In this document: positions 11,789-25,442 of the stretch, in pieces
Numbering within the stretch: the stretch's first letter is position 1
Layout: each line of letters starts with the position of its first letter
Program-made: the position numbers and the translations under genes
From: Rosellinia necatrix
Lineage: Eukaryota > Ascomycota > Sordariomycetes > Xylariales > Xylariaceae
Length of the DNA: 64,000 nt
Assembly: GCA_021209875.1 (NCBI GenBank)
Contig: JAGYVD010000007.1
Location: 2,728,001 to 2,792,000, forward strand
Direction of reading: 5' to 3'
The notes under the pieces: model-generated
Told to the model about the DNA's origin: nothing
What the model saw: only the letters and a program-made list of their open reading frames with translations
Databases searched by the model: none

Positions 11789-14700
11789 GCGGTTTCTTAC
11801 AGCGGTTTAATATAATTTATATATTTGTTTATTATTAGAATTATTAGTTGATTAGGTTGCTAGAAGGTTTTTTAGTCTGGTAGTAGCTATTTAAAAAAAT
11901 TAAGTAAAAAGAAGGGCAATAGCAACAGACTAGAAATTAAAAACAGATCGATATATTTATAAACTATAAAGCTAAAATATTTTGCTAAAAGCTTTAATTT
12001 AAATTATAGGTTTTTTAAATAAATTAAGACTTATATATTTTTTTTATTTAATTTTTTTATTATTATTTAATAAGATTTTATTAATTAAAACTATAAAAAT
12101 TAGTTTTAAAAAATAAAAAGCATTTATTATTATTAATTTAATAACTGTTTTTATGATTATATAATAATAATTTATTATTTAATATTAATTTTAATATAAT
12201 TATTTTATTTTTTTATTTAATAACGTTAATATAAAACTTTAAATTATAGAATTTATAAAAAATTTTAAGCTAGCTAGAACATTAAAATAACTTAGATTTA
12301 AAAAAACATGTGGCGTTAAACTATTTAAAAAGCTTATATAAAATTTAAAATTTAAATTTAAGCCGATTTAAACAAATTATTTAGTTTATTTTTTATTAGC
12401 ATAAAAAAATATGTTTAGTTTTTATATTTTAATTAAAATTTTTAATATATTATAATTTTTTAATTAAATAAATTTATATTATTTTTATATAGTTTATAGC
12501 TTAATTTTTAAAGCTTTTAATTTTTATTTAAATAAGCAATTTTAAAATATTTATTAAAAATTATTTTTTTAAAAAAGCTTAAATAAAAACTTAAAAAATA
12601 TATAAAAATATAATTTTTATGTTTAAAAGTTTTAAATAATCCAGCTTTATGTAATAATAATTTAGTTTTATAAAATAAAATAAAATTTATTTTTTATAAA
12701 AGTTTTAAAAATAAAACTTAAAAATAATATTAATATATAAATATTAATTTATAAAAAATTAAACAGCTTTTTAAAAAGTTTTATAAACTGATTTTTTTAA
12801 AATAATAAACTAAAATTTAAAATTAAAAGCTTAAATTAAAAATTTTAACCGATTATTAATAAAATTTTTAACTAAATTAATAAATCGTGTTAATAAATTG
12901 TTTTTAAAAGTTAATAATATTTAATTAAAAATTTACGTTAAAATTTATATTATAATATATATAACAGAAGCTATAATAAAAATAACTGAATTTATAAATA
13001 AATTATTAATTAATTAGTTAATTAAAAATTAATAATTAGATTTAAAAATTTATAAACGTTTATATATATTAATATATAGTAAATATTATAATAATATATG
13101 TTTTAAAACTTAATAAAAATTAGAATTTTTAATTAAATAGGCATAAAATTATAACTGCTTAAAATAAATAATAGCGATTTTATTAAAAAATAAATAAAAC
13201 TATTAAAACTGTATTAAAATAATATAAAATAACGTTATTATTTATAATATTTGTTTTATTAATATATATATTATTTTAGTTTTTTTAAATTTTAGTTTTA
13301 ATTTAATGTTTATAAATATTTATTAAACTATTATAACTAAGCTTATTATAAAATATTTAAACAGTTTTTATTAAGCTAATATTAATTATATATATTTTAT
13401 AACTTTTAGCTAAAAATATAAACATATTTAAAATTAAAATAATAGCTATTATTTTAAACATTTAAATTTTATAAAAAAATATAATAAAATAATAGTTTTT
13501 AAATAAATAAAAAATTTATATAAAATATTTTAAAAAAAAATACTATAAAATATATTAAAAACGTAGTAAATATAACATATATAAAAATATAATAAAAACG
13601 TAAAAATATAAAAAAATATAAAATTAATTCTATTTAATTTTAATTTATTAAAATTATAATATAAAAAATATAAAATATATAAATGTTTAAAAAATAAAAG
13701 CTGTATTAAAAAAGCTTGTATTTATAAAACAGTAGAACAAAGATTATTGTTATTAATAAACTTCTGTTATAATTTATTAAACGTTGTTTTTTAAAAACAA
13801 AATATAATTTTTGCAGCTTTTTCTGTTTTTTTAAATTTTTTAGCCCTACAAGCTTTTAAGCCGGCTGTTATTAATATAAATATAAATATAATAATAGATT
13901 TTAATAAAAAATCGCGATTTTTAAATATTAAAAAAAAAAACAGAAATTTATATATAAAGCAAAAATTAACGCTTTTAAGCTTATAAAGTTAAAACCGTTT
14001 AAATATTATTTAATTATATAAATATTTTTTGTTTAATTTTATAAATAAAAGCGATTTATAAAAAGTTTTTAGCAGATCTAATATTTATTTAAAATAAAAA
14101 TAATAATATCAAAATATATAATATTTTTTAATTAAAAAAAAATAAAAAATAATAAACGTATTATTTAAACCGCTGTTATTTTATTTAATTTTATAAATAA
14201 AACAATTAAGCAGGCTTAATAAAAGTTATAAAAAATTTATTTAACAGCTAGTTAAAGCTTAAAAATAAATTATTAAATAAAATACTGTTTTTATTTAAGC
14301 TTATAAAAATAATTATAAAAATTATATAAATATTATTTAATTATTAAAATTAATTTTAGTTTTTAATATTACTTAAAGCTAATTATTAAATAAATTTTTA
14401 TTATTTAAGCTTAGCTTATTTATAAAATAAAACTGTTTTTTATTATAAAGCTTAAATAATTATAAAAGTTTAAAAAAAAAAATATTATTTAATAGCAGCA
14501 AAAATAAGTTTTTAATTATATTAGCTTAAGCTATATATATTAATTAAACTATTAATAATAATAAAAAATATATTTTAGCTATATTTAAAAAAACTAAGTT
14601 TAGTTTAAATAAAAAATATTTAATTAATAATAGTTTTTATTTAAACTTATTAGTTTTAATTATATTAAACGTTATAAATTAATATTAAAAATAATATTAT

Positions 14701-17700
14701 AACTGTTAGAATTAAAAATAGCTAATAATAGCATTTTTTTATTTATTATTATATAATATTTTTATTTATTATTTAAAAATTATATTAATTATATATGCTT
14801 ATATTATAAGCTAAAATTAAATTTATAATTTATTACTAAAAAAGCTTAGCTATAATAAAATACTGCTGTAATTAATTATATTATTAATCGGATTATTTTT
14901 AAAAAATTAAAAAGCTAAATATATTTTTTAAATAATAAAAATAGTATTAATTAAGCTTAATGTTTTAAAAAACGTTTAAAAATAAATAATTAAAGCTTTA
15001 GAACTTCGTTGGAAAAAATAATAATAATTTAAATTTAAATAATAAAATTTAAAAAAAAAGTTTATTATATAAACATTTATAATTAAAATATAACTAAAAA
15101 ACAATTAATATTGCTAAATTAATTTTAATAAAAATTAAAACATTAATAACTATAAAATTAAAAATTAATATAAAGTTTATATTTAAATCAAGCTTAAAAA
15201 TAAAATTATAACAATTTAAAAAAATTAATTAAGCTATAAAAACTTAAAACTTTTTAAAAAAAATAACTTTTATTAAATATAATATTTTTATTTTTTTAAT
15301 TTAATAGACTTAATTTTATATTTTAAGCTTATATATTAAACTTATAATATTAATAAAATTGTTTTTATCCCGGTAAAAAAGCTTTTAAGTATTAATTTAT
15401 AAATTATTAACTATTTGTTATTACAAAAACTATTTTTAATAATTTATATAACCGGATTTTTATAAGCTTTTTATTTATTATTTTTATTAATTTTAATAAA
15501 CTTTATTTAATTATATTTTAAAACAAAAGGGTTAAAGAAATATATAATATTGTTTATTTTAAAAATAAAAATAGAAAAAAAAAGAAATAATTTTAAGTTT
15601 ATAAAACTTTTAAAAATTATTTTATTAATATTATATAAATTAGCTAAAATTTTTAAAATAAAAAACCTGTTTATTTATTATTTTTAAATAATAAATAATT
15701 TTAATATATTAATGCTTAAAATAAATATTTATAATAATTAAAAATAATAGTTTTAAAATTAAATAATTAATTTAATGTAGATCTAGCTTTAGCGTTTATT
15801 AAATAAAACAAGTTTTTTATTAAAATTTTAAAATATTTAATAAATATAAAGCTGAAATAATAATAAATATAAGATTTATTTAATAGTTTTTAAAAATAAT
15901 TTAAACGTTTATTTATTATAAAAGCTTATAACTATTAAATTAATAAGTATTTATAATAAATATATAATTTATTTATAAGCTTTTAAGTTAAGAAAAATAA
16001 AAAAACTTAAAATAATAAAGCGATTTAAGCAATAGTTATTATTTAATAAACTTTAATAAATAATTGATTAATAGTTTAAAATATCGCAACTTATTATAAA
16101 AAACAGGGCTATTATTTAAAAATAACAGGCTTATGCTTAAAAACTCTATTATATATAGAAAAATTGTTTTATAGTTAGCTTAAAAATATAAAAATAATAA
16201 ATTTAGTAGAACATATTATTATAATAAACAAATCTATTAAACTTTATAAATTATATTAATTAAAATATATAATAAATAAAAAGAATTTCGCAGAAAAAAT
16301 TTTTTTAATTAAAAACAGCCGGGCTAATTTATTTAAATATTTTAGCTTAAAAACATAAACAAAATATTTATTAAAATTAAAACTAAAAAAAATAATTTAT
16401 ATATTATTATATTTTTATTAATTAAATAATAATAAAGCTTTAATAGCTAGTTTATAAACGCGACAAAATATTTAATGTTTTAATTTAAAAATTATATAAT
16501 ATTTTTTAAAAAATATAGCCTAAAGGTTTTAAATAATTAAAATAAATTATAAAAATTAATTTAAAACTGTTTTATTATATTAAATAAATAATATTTAAAT
16601 AAAAAATATTTTAAAGTTTTATAAAAGCTTTATATATTTATTATATTTTAAAAACATAAGATTTAATAAAAGCTGCTTTATAAAAAGTTTTAAAACCTGC
16701 TTTATTTTTTTTATTAGTTATTATTTAAACTAAAAATGTTTTTTAATATTTTTATAAATAATTATAATATATTAGAAAAAACTTTTAATAATTTGTTTAA
16801 TTTTTTTATAGTTTTTATTTTTTTAAATTGTTTTTATTTTAATTAGATTATTTTTAAAAAAACGACTTTTTTTAAATAATATTATAGCTTTAAGTTTTAA
16901 ATTATTAAAAAGCAAATTAAACTATTTATTAAACATAGGTTTTATTTTATATAATAAGCAGAACTAAAAAACTATTTTTAAAATAAAAAAAAATTAAAAC
17001 AATTTTTTTGCTTAGTTTTTTATTTAAAAATTTATCTGCTAAAAAAGCAGACCTAGTAAAAATATTAAAAAAAGTTTATATAGAACTAACGCTTATTATT
17101 ATTTTAACTAAAAATTTTTAAAACTAAAAAAAAAGTACGGAAACTTTTATATAAACTAAAAATAAAGTTATATTTTTATTACTATTTATTAAAAATTTAG
17201 ACTTAAATAATAAAAATTTAAACTTTATTTTTTAATATTATTTAATTATTAACGTTTTATAAACAGGGGCAAAAAATACTTTTTAATTTGCGGTCTAACC
17301 TGTTAAAACTAAAATTTTAAATAAAATTATAATATTTATAAAAATTTTTATATTTATATTATTTTAATTGTTAGATTTAAAAGTTAATATTTTATTAAAA
17401 AAAAAGCTTTAAGCTTAATTAAATGTTTAGCAGAACATTAATAATTAATACTAGAATTTTTTATTTTATTATATTTTACACGGACTATTTAAACCTGTTA
17501 TTTATTTTTAAACCAGAGTTAAAAATGCAGAAAAAAGTTGCGATATAGCTAAAAAAATTAAGCAAATATTAGTTTATTATATATTATCGACCTAATATAA
17601 TATATATTATTTAAATTATAAATAAATTTTTAGGTTATAAAGCTTTATTATTAAACTTGCTAATTAAATAAATATTAAGAATTTATTTTTTATTATTTTA

Positions 17701-20700
17701 AACGTTTTTATTTTAAAAAAAAAGCTTATTAAAATAAACGTATTATTGTTTTTTTTTTTAATAATAAAAAGTTAATTTTAACTTATTAATTAAATAATAT
17801 AAATTAAATAAATAATATAGCAACTTAATATAAGATATAATAAAAGGACTAATAGCGGTTTTTTATTAATTATTAATTAAAAAATAATAATAATAAAATA
17901 AATAATATAATATTATATTTAAAATAGTTATTTATTTTAGATTAAACAGAACAGAAGTTTAACTAAATATGTTCTGCTGAAGAAAGTATTAATAGCATTA
18001 GAATAAAGATATAATAAATGTAAATACTATAAATATATTATTACTTAAAAAATTTAATAAAGCGGTTTTAATAGCTATTAAAAATATAAATATTAATAAA
18101 TATTATAACTATTGTTATATTTATAAAAAGTAGGACTAAAATTACTACTTATAATTAAATAATAAATTATAATATTTAGGCCGTAAAACGTCGTTAATAT
18201 AAACTATATTAAATTAATTTTTTTGTTAGTTTAAATAAGTTAAAATATATACTAGTAATAACCGATTATTTTAACTAATTTATTTTTGTTTTATTATTAA
18301 AAAATCGGCTTTTTTTGTTTTATAAGAATAAGATCTGCTGTTAGCTATATTTAAATATTTTTAATAAATGTTTATAAATTACCAATTTAATAATATAATT
18401 AAAAAAATTTTATTAAAAATAAAATAACTTTAACGTATAAGCTTTTTAATATACTATAGACTTATAGTTTTATTAAAAGAATTGTTTAGTTAATAATAAA
18501 ACAGTTGCAGAAATAAGCTTTAAATATAAAATATAAATAATTAAAAATGTAGCTTGTTTAGCTGTTAAACGTAATAATAGCTATTAATTTATAATAAATA
18601 AAAAAACTTATTTATTGCGTGTAAAAATTTTATTAAAATAAAACTTTAGTTAACTATTTTTATATTAAAAAAGTTAAATAAATATAATAAATAAAACGAT
18701 TAAAAAATAAAAAGCATAATAAGTGTTAAAAAGAATTTTGTAACTAGATATTAAAATAATTAATCTGTTAAAAAAACAAAACTTTTTCTGTTAGCAGAGA
18801 TAATTTTATAAAATAGGTAATTAAATATAAAAATATATATATAATTAGAATAAAATAATAAAAATTATTAGCAAAACAAAAATATAATAAATAATAATAA
18901 ACATGCTTTTAAATTATAACCTGCGTAATAAAACTATATAAAGTTATTAAAATAACGTTAAAAGTATTAATATATATTATAAATATAATTAGCTAGAAAA
19001 AACCGCGGAAAGTTTATATTAATAATTTAAAACTTTATACCGATAAAATAAAGCCAGCTTTTAAACTATTAAAAAATAAGTTTAAAAAACAGTAAAAACA
19101 TTTTAAAACATTAATCTTGGACAAGTTTAACTAATTTATTATTTATTAGTTAAATAAAAAAAAAGCGCTAAATTTATCATTAAAAATACTAGAACTGCTT
19201 AAGCGGTTTTTTTATAATTTTATTAATTTATATATTTATTTATATTTGCCTGTTTATTTAATATTATTTTAAGTAGCTATTATTTTAAATATAATTTTAT
19301 TAATAATTTAATAAAACTATTTAATTATTATTTATTATTATTATTTAACCCGTTTTATTTTTTTAATTTTGTTATATATAAATAATTATTAATTATTTTT
19401 TTTTTTTATTTTAACTTTTAAATTTGCGATTATTAAAATTACTGCAAACATAATTTTTAAAATAAATGCTTTTTAATTTTTTTTAAATTACTAACTGTTA
19501 ATATTTAAAAAAAGCTTTTAATTATTTAAAACTTATTAGAAGCGTGAATAAATATAAGCATTTATATATTTAAAATATGAAGCTAAAAATATTTTTATTA
19601 CGTTTAAGTTTAACAAGCAACTTAAAAAATTCTAAATTATAGGCCGAAATAATTATAATATTTAAAAAAAGCATGTAATATATATTAATAAAAATCTCAA
19701 AACGGATATATAAACAAATAAAAATAAAAAATAAAATTTTATATTATAAGTTAAAAGGACAGATTATTTTAAATAAATAGATTATTATTTAATTGCTATT
19801 TTTTATATTTTTAAACAATAAGTTATTAATTTTAATTAAAACCCCGTATATAAAATTAAATATTTTTAAGTAAAAAATATATTTAAAAAAGCTGCTGATT
19901 TTAGAATTTTATTACTTAAAAATAAATAACCGATTATAAAAAACAGGTAGAAGTGCTGGCTTAGCATATAAAAAAAAATTTTTGTTTTAAAATTAATCAA
20001 CCGATTTATATATAAAATATATTTATACGTTTAAAATAAACAGCTTTATTATTTATAAAACAATATTTTAAAAATATTAAGCAAAAATTTAATTATTTAA
20101 AAAAACATAAATAAATATGTTATAGTTTTTGTAGCAAAAGTTTTTAGTATTATAAAATAAATTCTATAATAAATATATTTATAAATAATATTTTTACTAA
20201 CGTTTAAAAACTATAAATATAATATTAAAAAAAATATATATATATTAAAAACTAAAAATAAAAAAAAAAAAATTTTTACGGCTTTAAAAATGTTTTTTAT
20301 TATTAGAAAAAAAAAATTTATTGCATATATTTAAGCTTAAATAAAGCTAAAAAAAAGCAAAAGTTTAAATAACCGAGATTTAATATATATATTATTTTTA
20401 AAATAATAAATATTTTATTAAAATAAAAAACTAAATTAAAGAATTTATTTGTTATATTACTGCTGTTAATATATTAAACTAAATATTTTAAAACTAAAAA
20501 ATAAAAGATTATTTATATAAAAATAATTAATAAAAACTTATAAATATTATTTAATTTAATTTAAAAAAACAGTTAAAATTTTTGCAGCTTTATTTAAAAA
20601 TATATTTATAAAAAAATAATACCGCTTTTATTTATAAAAATATAACTTAAACTTTAAATTAAAGCTGTTAAATATAAATTTAAATATTAATAATATATTA

Positions 20701-23700
20701 ACTAATAAAAATATATTTTATATTTAAATATAAAATTAAATAAAAAGCTAATATAAATATTAATAAGTTTATAAATTAAAAAAATTTTAAAAACTTTAAA
20801 AATAAATATTATGTTTTAAAACTAGATTTTTTAAAAGCTTAAAAAAATAGCAGAAGCTATTTTACAACTTTTAAAAATAGCCGAAAAGATTTATTATTTA
20901 ATTATTTAAAAAGCGTACAAAAAACTAAAACTAAAAAATTTAAATATTTAAACCTTATTTTTTAAACAATAGAACAAAAATATTTAAAATATTTATTATA
21001 AAATAATTAAACTTTTATTAAATATTTAAATTTAATTATATTAAAAATCCCCGATTAAATCTAACTATATTTTTATATTAAACGTAATTTTTTATTGCTT
21101 AAAAAATAATTAAAAAATATAATAACTAAAATATATTTTAATTAAATAAAATAATTTAATTTAAACAGGACGTTTTTGTTTTTATTAAACCGATTTATTA
21201 ATATATTTTAAATATGTTATAAAAAAATTAAATTAATTTTTTTAACCTAGCTTTTTAATTAATTTTATATTTATACACGTAGTATTAACTAAATATTTTT
21301 TTATTTAAAATATATATTTTGATTTAATTAAACTAACTATATATATTTATTAAAATTATAAAAATATATTAAGCTTGTTAAAAACTAAGTTTAAAATAAA
21401 ATTTTGCTGCTAGGATATAAAAGCTCTGAAAATATAAACTTATAATAAAACTATAAAGTTTTAAGCGATATATATTAATTAAATATTACGTAAAGCTTTT
21501 TTTTTTTTATTTAGCTAAGCAAAAATATATTATAATATATAATTAGCTTAAAAACTAATAAGTTTTATTATAACAAGAACTTATTAAATTTAGTTCGATA
21601 ATTATATTAATAATAAAAAATATTAGCTTTAAAAAAAATTAAACTAAGTTTTTTATTTTTATTTTTTTATATAAAAAACATATTTATTTAATAAATTAAA
21701 AGCTTAATTTATTTTTTAAACTAAATTTTATTAAAATATATTTTAATATTATATATATAAACTTATATATATATTAATATAAAAGTTATTTTTATAAGTT
21801 AATATTTTTTACCTGTTTATTAAAAAATATAATAAATGTTTTAAATAAAAATAATTAAAATTTTATAATTAAAAACAGATTTAAATTAAAACCTGCTATT
21901 AATTAATTAAAACTTAGCTGTTATAAAACTAAAATAAATTTAATTTGTTTTTAAGTTTAATATTTATTGCGATAATATATAAAAACGGACTAGTTAATAT
22001 AAATTAACAGCAACAACGTTAAAATCTCCGCAGTTTTAAAATTAAAACTAAAAATTAGATTTTATAAAATATTATTATAAGCAAACTTAAAAAAACATAA
22101 TTATTTTTTAACTATATTTATTTAGCAGATTTACTTGCTTATTAAATTATAAATATATTTATAATAAAAACTATAAAAATAAATTTTAATAAAGTTGCTA
22201 TTAAATGATCTAATAAATAATTATAAATAAAAACAAACTATAAAACAGGTTATAGTTATAAATATTTTAATTAAGAAAAAAATTTAAATCAGAGTTTTTT
22301 AATTTATTAAAATAGTAAAATTATATAAAAAACTTATATATTATATTTAATATTATAAACAATAATAAAATAATAGTTATAATAAAAGTAAATAATTATT
22401 AATAAATATTTAATAAATATTTGCTAGTTTTTTAAAGCTAAATATATATATATTAAAATATTTAATTAAAAAAAATAACTTAGCGTTATTTATTTATTTA
22501 AAAAGCAACACTAAACTTTATTAGTATAAAAATACAACTATTAAAAATTTTTAATATAATATGTTTTTATAGTTAATAATTATAATAAAAAATTAAATAG
22601 TTAGTCGAAAACCTGATTTATATAATATAAACCTGTTAAAAATTAAATATTTTGCTAAAAATTAAAGCTTTTAAAAAATAAGATTATATAAACTAAATTA
22701 TTTTTAATTATAATAAAGCTTAATTTTTATATAAATGCTATTTAAACAAACATATATATTAAATATATTAATAATTAATAGCCGCTTAAAAAATTACTTA
22801 AATTTTTTATTAAAATAAAATTGCTTATTTATATTTAAAAATTTAATTTAAAACTTCGATAAAAAAACCTTTTTAAAATAATAAAAATAAAAGCTTTTAG
22901 TTATTAAAATAAAAAAAGCGATTTTAATAATAAAAAACTTAATAATTATTTTATATTTATTTAATTAACAGCTTTATTATAACAAAAAAATATATTATTT
23001 TATAAAAACTTTATTTTTTAGTTTTAATAAATAAAATAATAATCGGTTATAATTTGCTAACTATATATATAATTAAATAAAAAAATAAAAAACTTTATTA
23101 ATATAACTATAAAAATAGCTGTTTTTTAATTTTTAACTATGTTTTAGTTTATTATAAAATATAATTATTTATTTTAAAATAAATAAAACCGTTTTTATTA
23201 AATATTTTAAAACTTAAGCAATATTTAAAACTTAAAATTAATAAATATATAAATTTATTTAAATATTTAAGCATTTTTATTTAATTAAAAGCTTTAAATT
23301 TTAACAATTTATTTTAAAAATAAAAAATCGCTTTATTTGTTTTAAATAATAATTTTTTTAAACTTTATTTTTTTTAATTTATAATTATTAATTTTAATTT
23401 ATTATTATATTTAATAATTTTTAGTTTTTATTATAATTATAATATTAAATATAAATTTTAAAAAAACATAAATAATTAACAAAAAATAGCTATAGCTAAC
23501 ATATAAAATAACTAATTTAAATAAATAGCAAATTAAATAAATATAAACAGCTATTTAATGTTTAAAATTGTTCCGATTTATTTAAAATTTTAATATTATA
23601 TTAAAAAACCCTGCTTATTTATTAAATATAATTAAATAAATTATTTAAAATAATAATTATTTAATTTAAATAATTTAATAAAATATTATTAAAGTTAGAA

Positions 23701-25330
23701 AATTATTAAAATATTTTTAAACAATAATATAAAAACTTTTTATTAGCTGTTTTTAATTAAAACATTTTTTAAACGTTAAAGCAGAAATTAATTATTATTA
23801 AATGCTAAAAAACTAATTTAAAAATAAAACAGATTAAAATAAAAAAACCAGCTTTTATTTTTTTTAATAAATATATTTATATTATTTTAAAAATGTTTAA
23901 ACAAAAAATATTTTAAAAAAATCAGTTAAATATTTTTACTATTTATATTAAATATTAATTATATTATTAATTTTAAAGTTTATTAAATTAAATATATAAA
24001 GTTTATATATTTTAATATATATTAAATAAAAAGCTAAATTATATAAAATATATATATTAAATTTATAAAATTTATTAGCTGTTTAATTTAATATAATTTT
24101 TATAGCTTATATAAAAACTATAACTATTTAAATATAATTATATAATTTTAAAAATATTATAAAAAATCTTTTAATTATAATATTATATATACAGCTATAT
24201 AAAATAATATAATAATTTTATTTAAAAATTATAAAACTTATTAATATATTAAATTAAAAAGTTAATAAAAATATAATTAATTATTTAATAAAAATAAAAA
24301 CTAAATAATATAAAAATAAGCTATTTTATATTTTTTTAAAACAGAATTAATTATATAAAAATATAAAAAGTTTTTAAATTTTAATTATTTTTAGCAGCAT
24401 AATATTTTTTATAATAAAAAGCTAAAACAGCTTAATTAAAAACTAATTAAAAATAAATTTAAAAAAACAATAAAAAGCTTTAAAATATTATTATAAATAA
24501 AACTTTTTTTAAAAATATAAACAATTATTATTATATTTAATAGTTTAAATAAATTTAATAAAAATTTAAAAAACTTTTATTTTTATAAAATAGTTTAATT
24601 AAAAGTATTAATTATTTTTTATTAATAATATTATAAACAAAAATAATATTAATAATAACATAGTATTTAATAATTAATTATAAATAAAAACTAATAAATT
24701 AATTATAATAAAAATAAAAACTAAAAATTTAAAACTTTTGCTAAAAATATATAATAAAATAAAAAAAATAATAAACTGGCTAAAAATAATTAAAACTTTA
24801 AAAATTTTAAAAAAGTTTTAATAAAACAAAAAAACTTTAATAAATTAAACAAAATTTAAAAATTATATAAAAAATATTAAATATAAAGCTTTAAATTATA
24901 AACTATATAAAAAAATTTAAAAATTAAAAAAATAAAAAACTATAATTTAAAAATGTTAATAAACTTTTATTAATTATTAATATTTTTAAAAAATAAAGTT
25001 GTTTTAGCTAAAAAAACTTTAAGATTTTTATTTAAAAAATAATCTAAAGCTTTAAAAATAAATAAAAATATATAGATTATTTTAATTAAATAGTTATTAA
25101 ATTATAAAAAATTTTATTTATATATTAAAAGCTAAAAACTATTAAATAACTAGGTTATAATTATAAAAATAATAAAAAATTATTTAATAAAAATAAAATA
25201 AATTAAAAAAACTTATAATATAAATCTAAGCTTTAATACTAGCTAAATAAAAAAAAAATATACTAATTATCCCAGAAAAATAACAAGAAATTCCTTTTTA
25301 ACAGTATTTATAATAGGATATTTAGCCGTA

Positions 25331-25438
25331 TATATAGTGGTCCGTGCACCTAGGACCTTAAACTATTCCACCTTTTACCCTAGCTTAAAAAATAGCTCTA
25401 TAACTAATACAACATTATTCCTTATTCCAAACCTAACA
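25331..25438 (+). repeat. Right (3') LTR, 108 bp
   Basis: It is gap-free with 11650-11757 (12 transitions, no transversions) and is followed by GTTC (25439-25442), matching the bases before the left LTR. Its first bases read TATATAGTGG where the left copy has TGTATGGTGG, i.e. two TG-to-TA type changes. It marks an abrupt return to ordinary composition. Confidence 0.8.
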
Positions 25439-25442
25439 GTTC

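Larger units (their letters stand above)
11650..25438 (+). mobile_element. RIP-inactivated LTR retroelement, about 13.8 kb (possibly nested)
   Basis: Two 108-bp direct repeats (11650-11757 and 25331-25438) bracket an extremely A+T-rich interior. They begin TG (TA in the right copy) and end CTAACA. They are flanked by the same 4 bases, GTTC at 11646-11649 and 25439-25442, as expected for a target-site duplication. A tRNA-complementary primer-binding site starts three bases inside the left repeat, so the coding direction would be plus. The interior has no frame of useful length and I could not identify gag, reverse transcriptase or integrase relics by eye. For 108-bp LTRs the length is very large, so later insertions inside the original element are likely. 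The element is surely non-functional. Confidence 0.7.
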
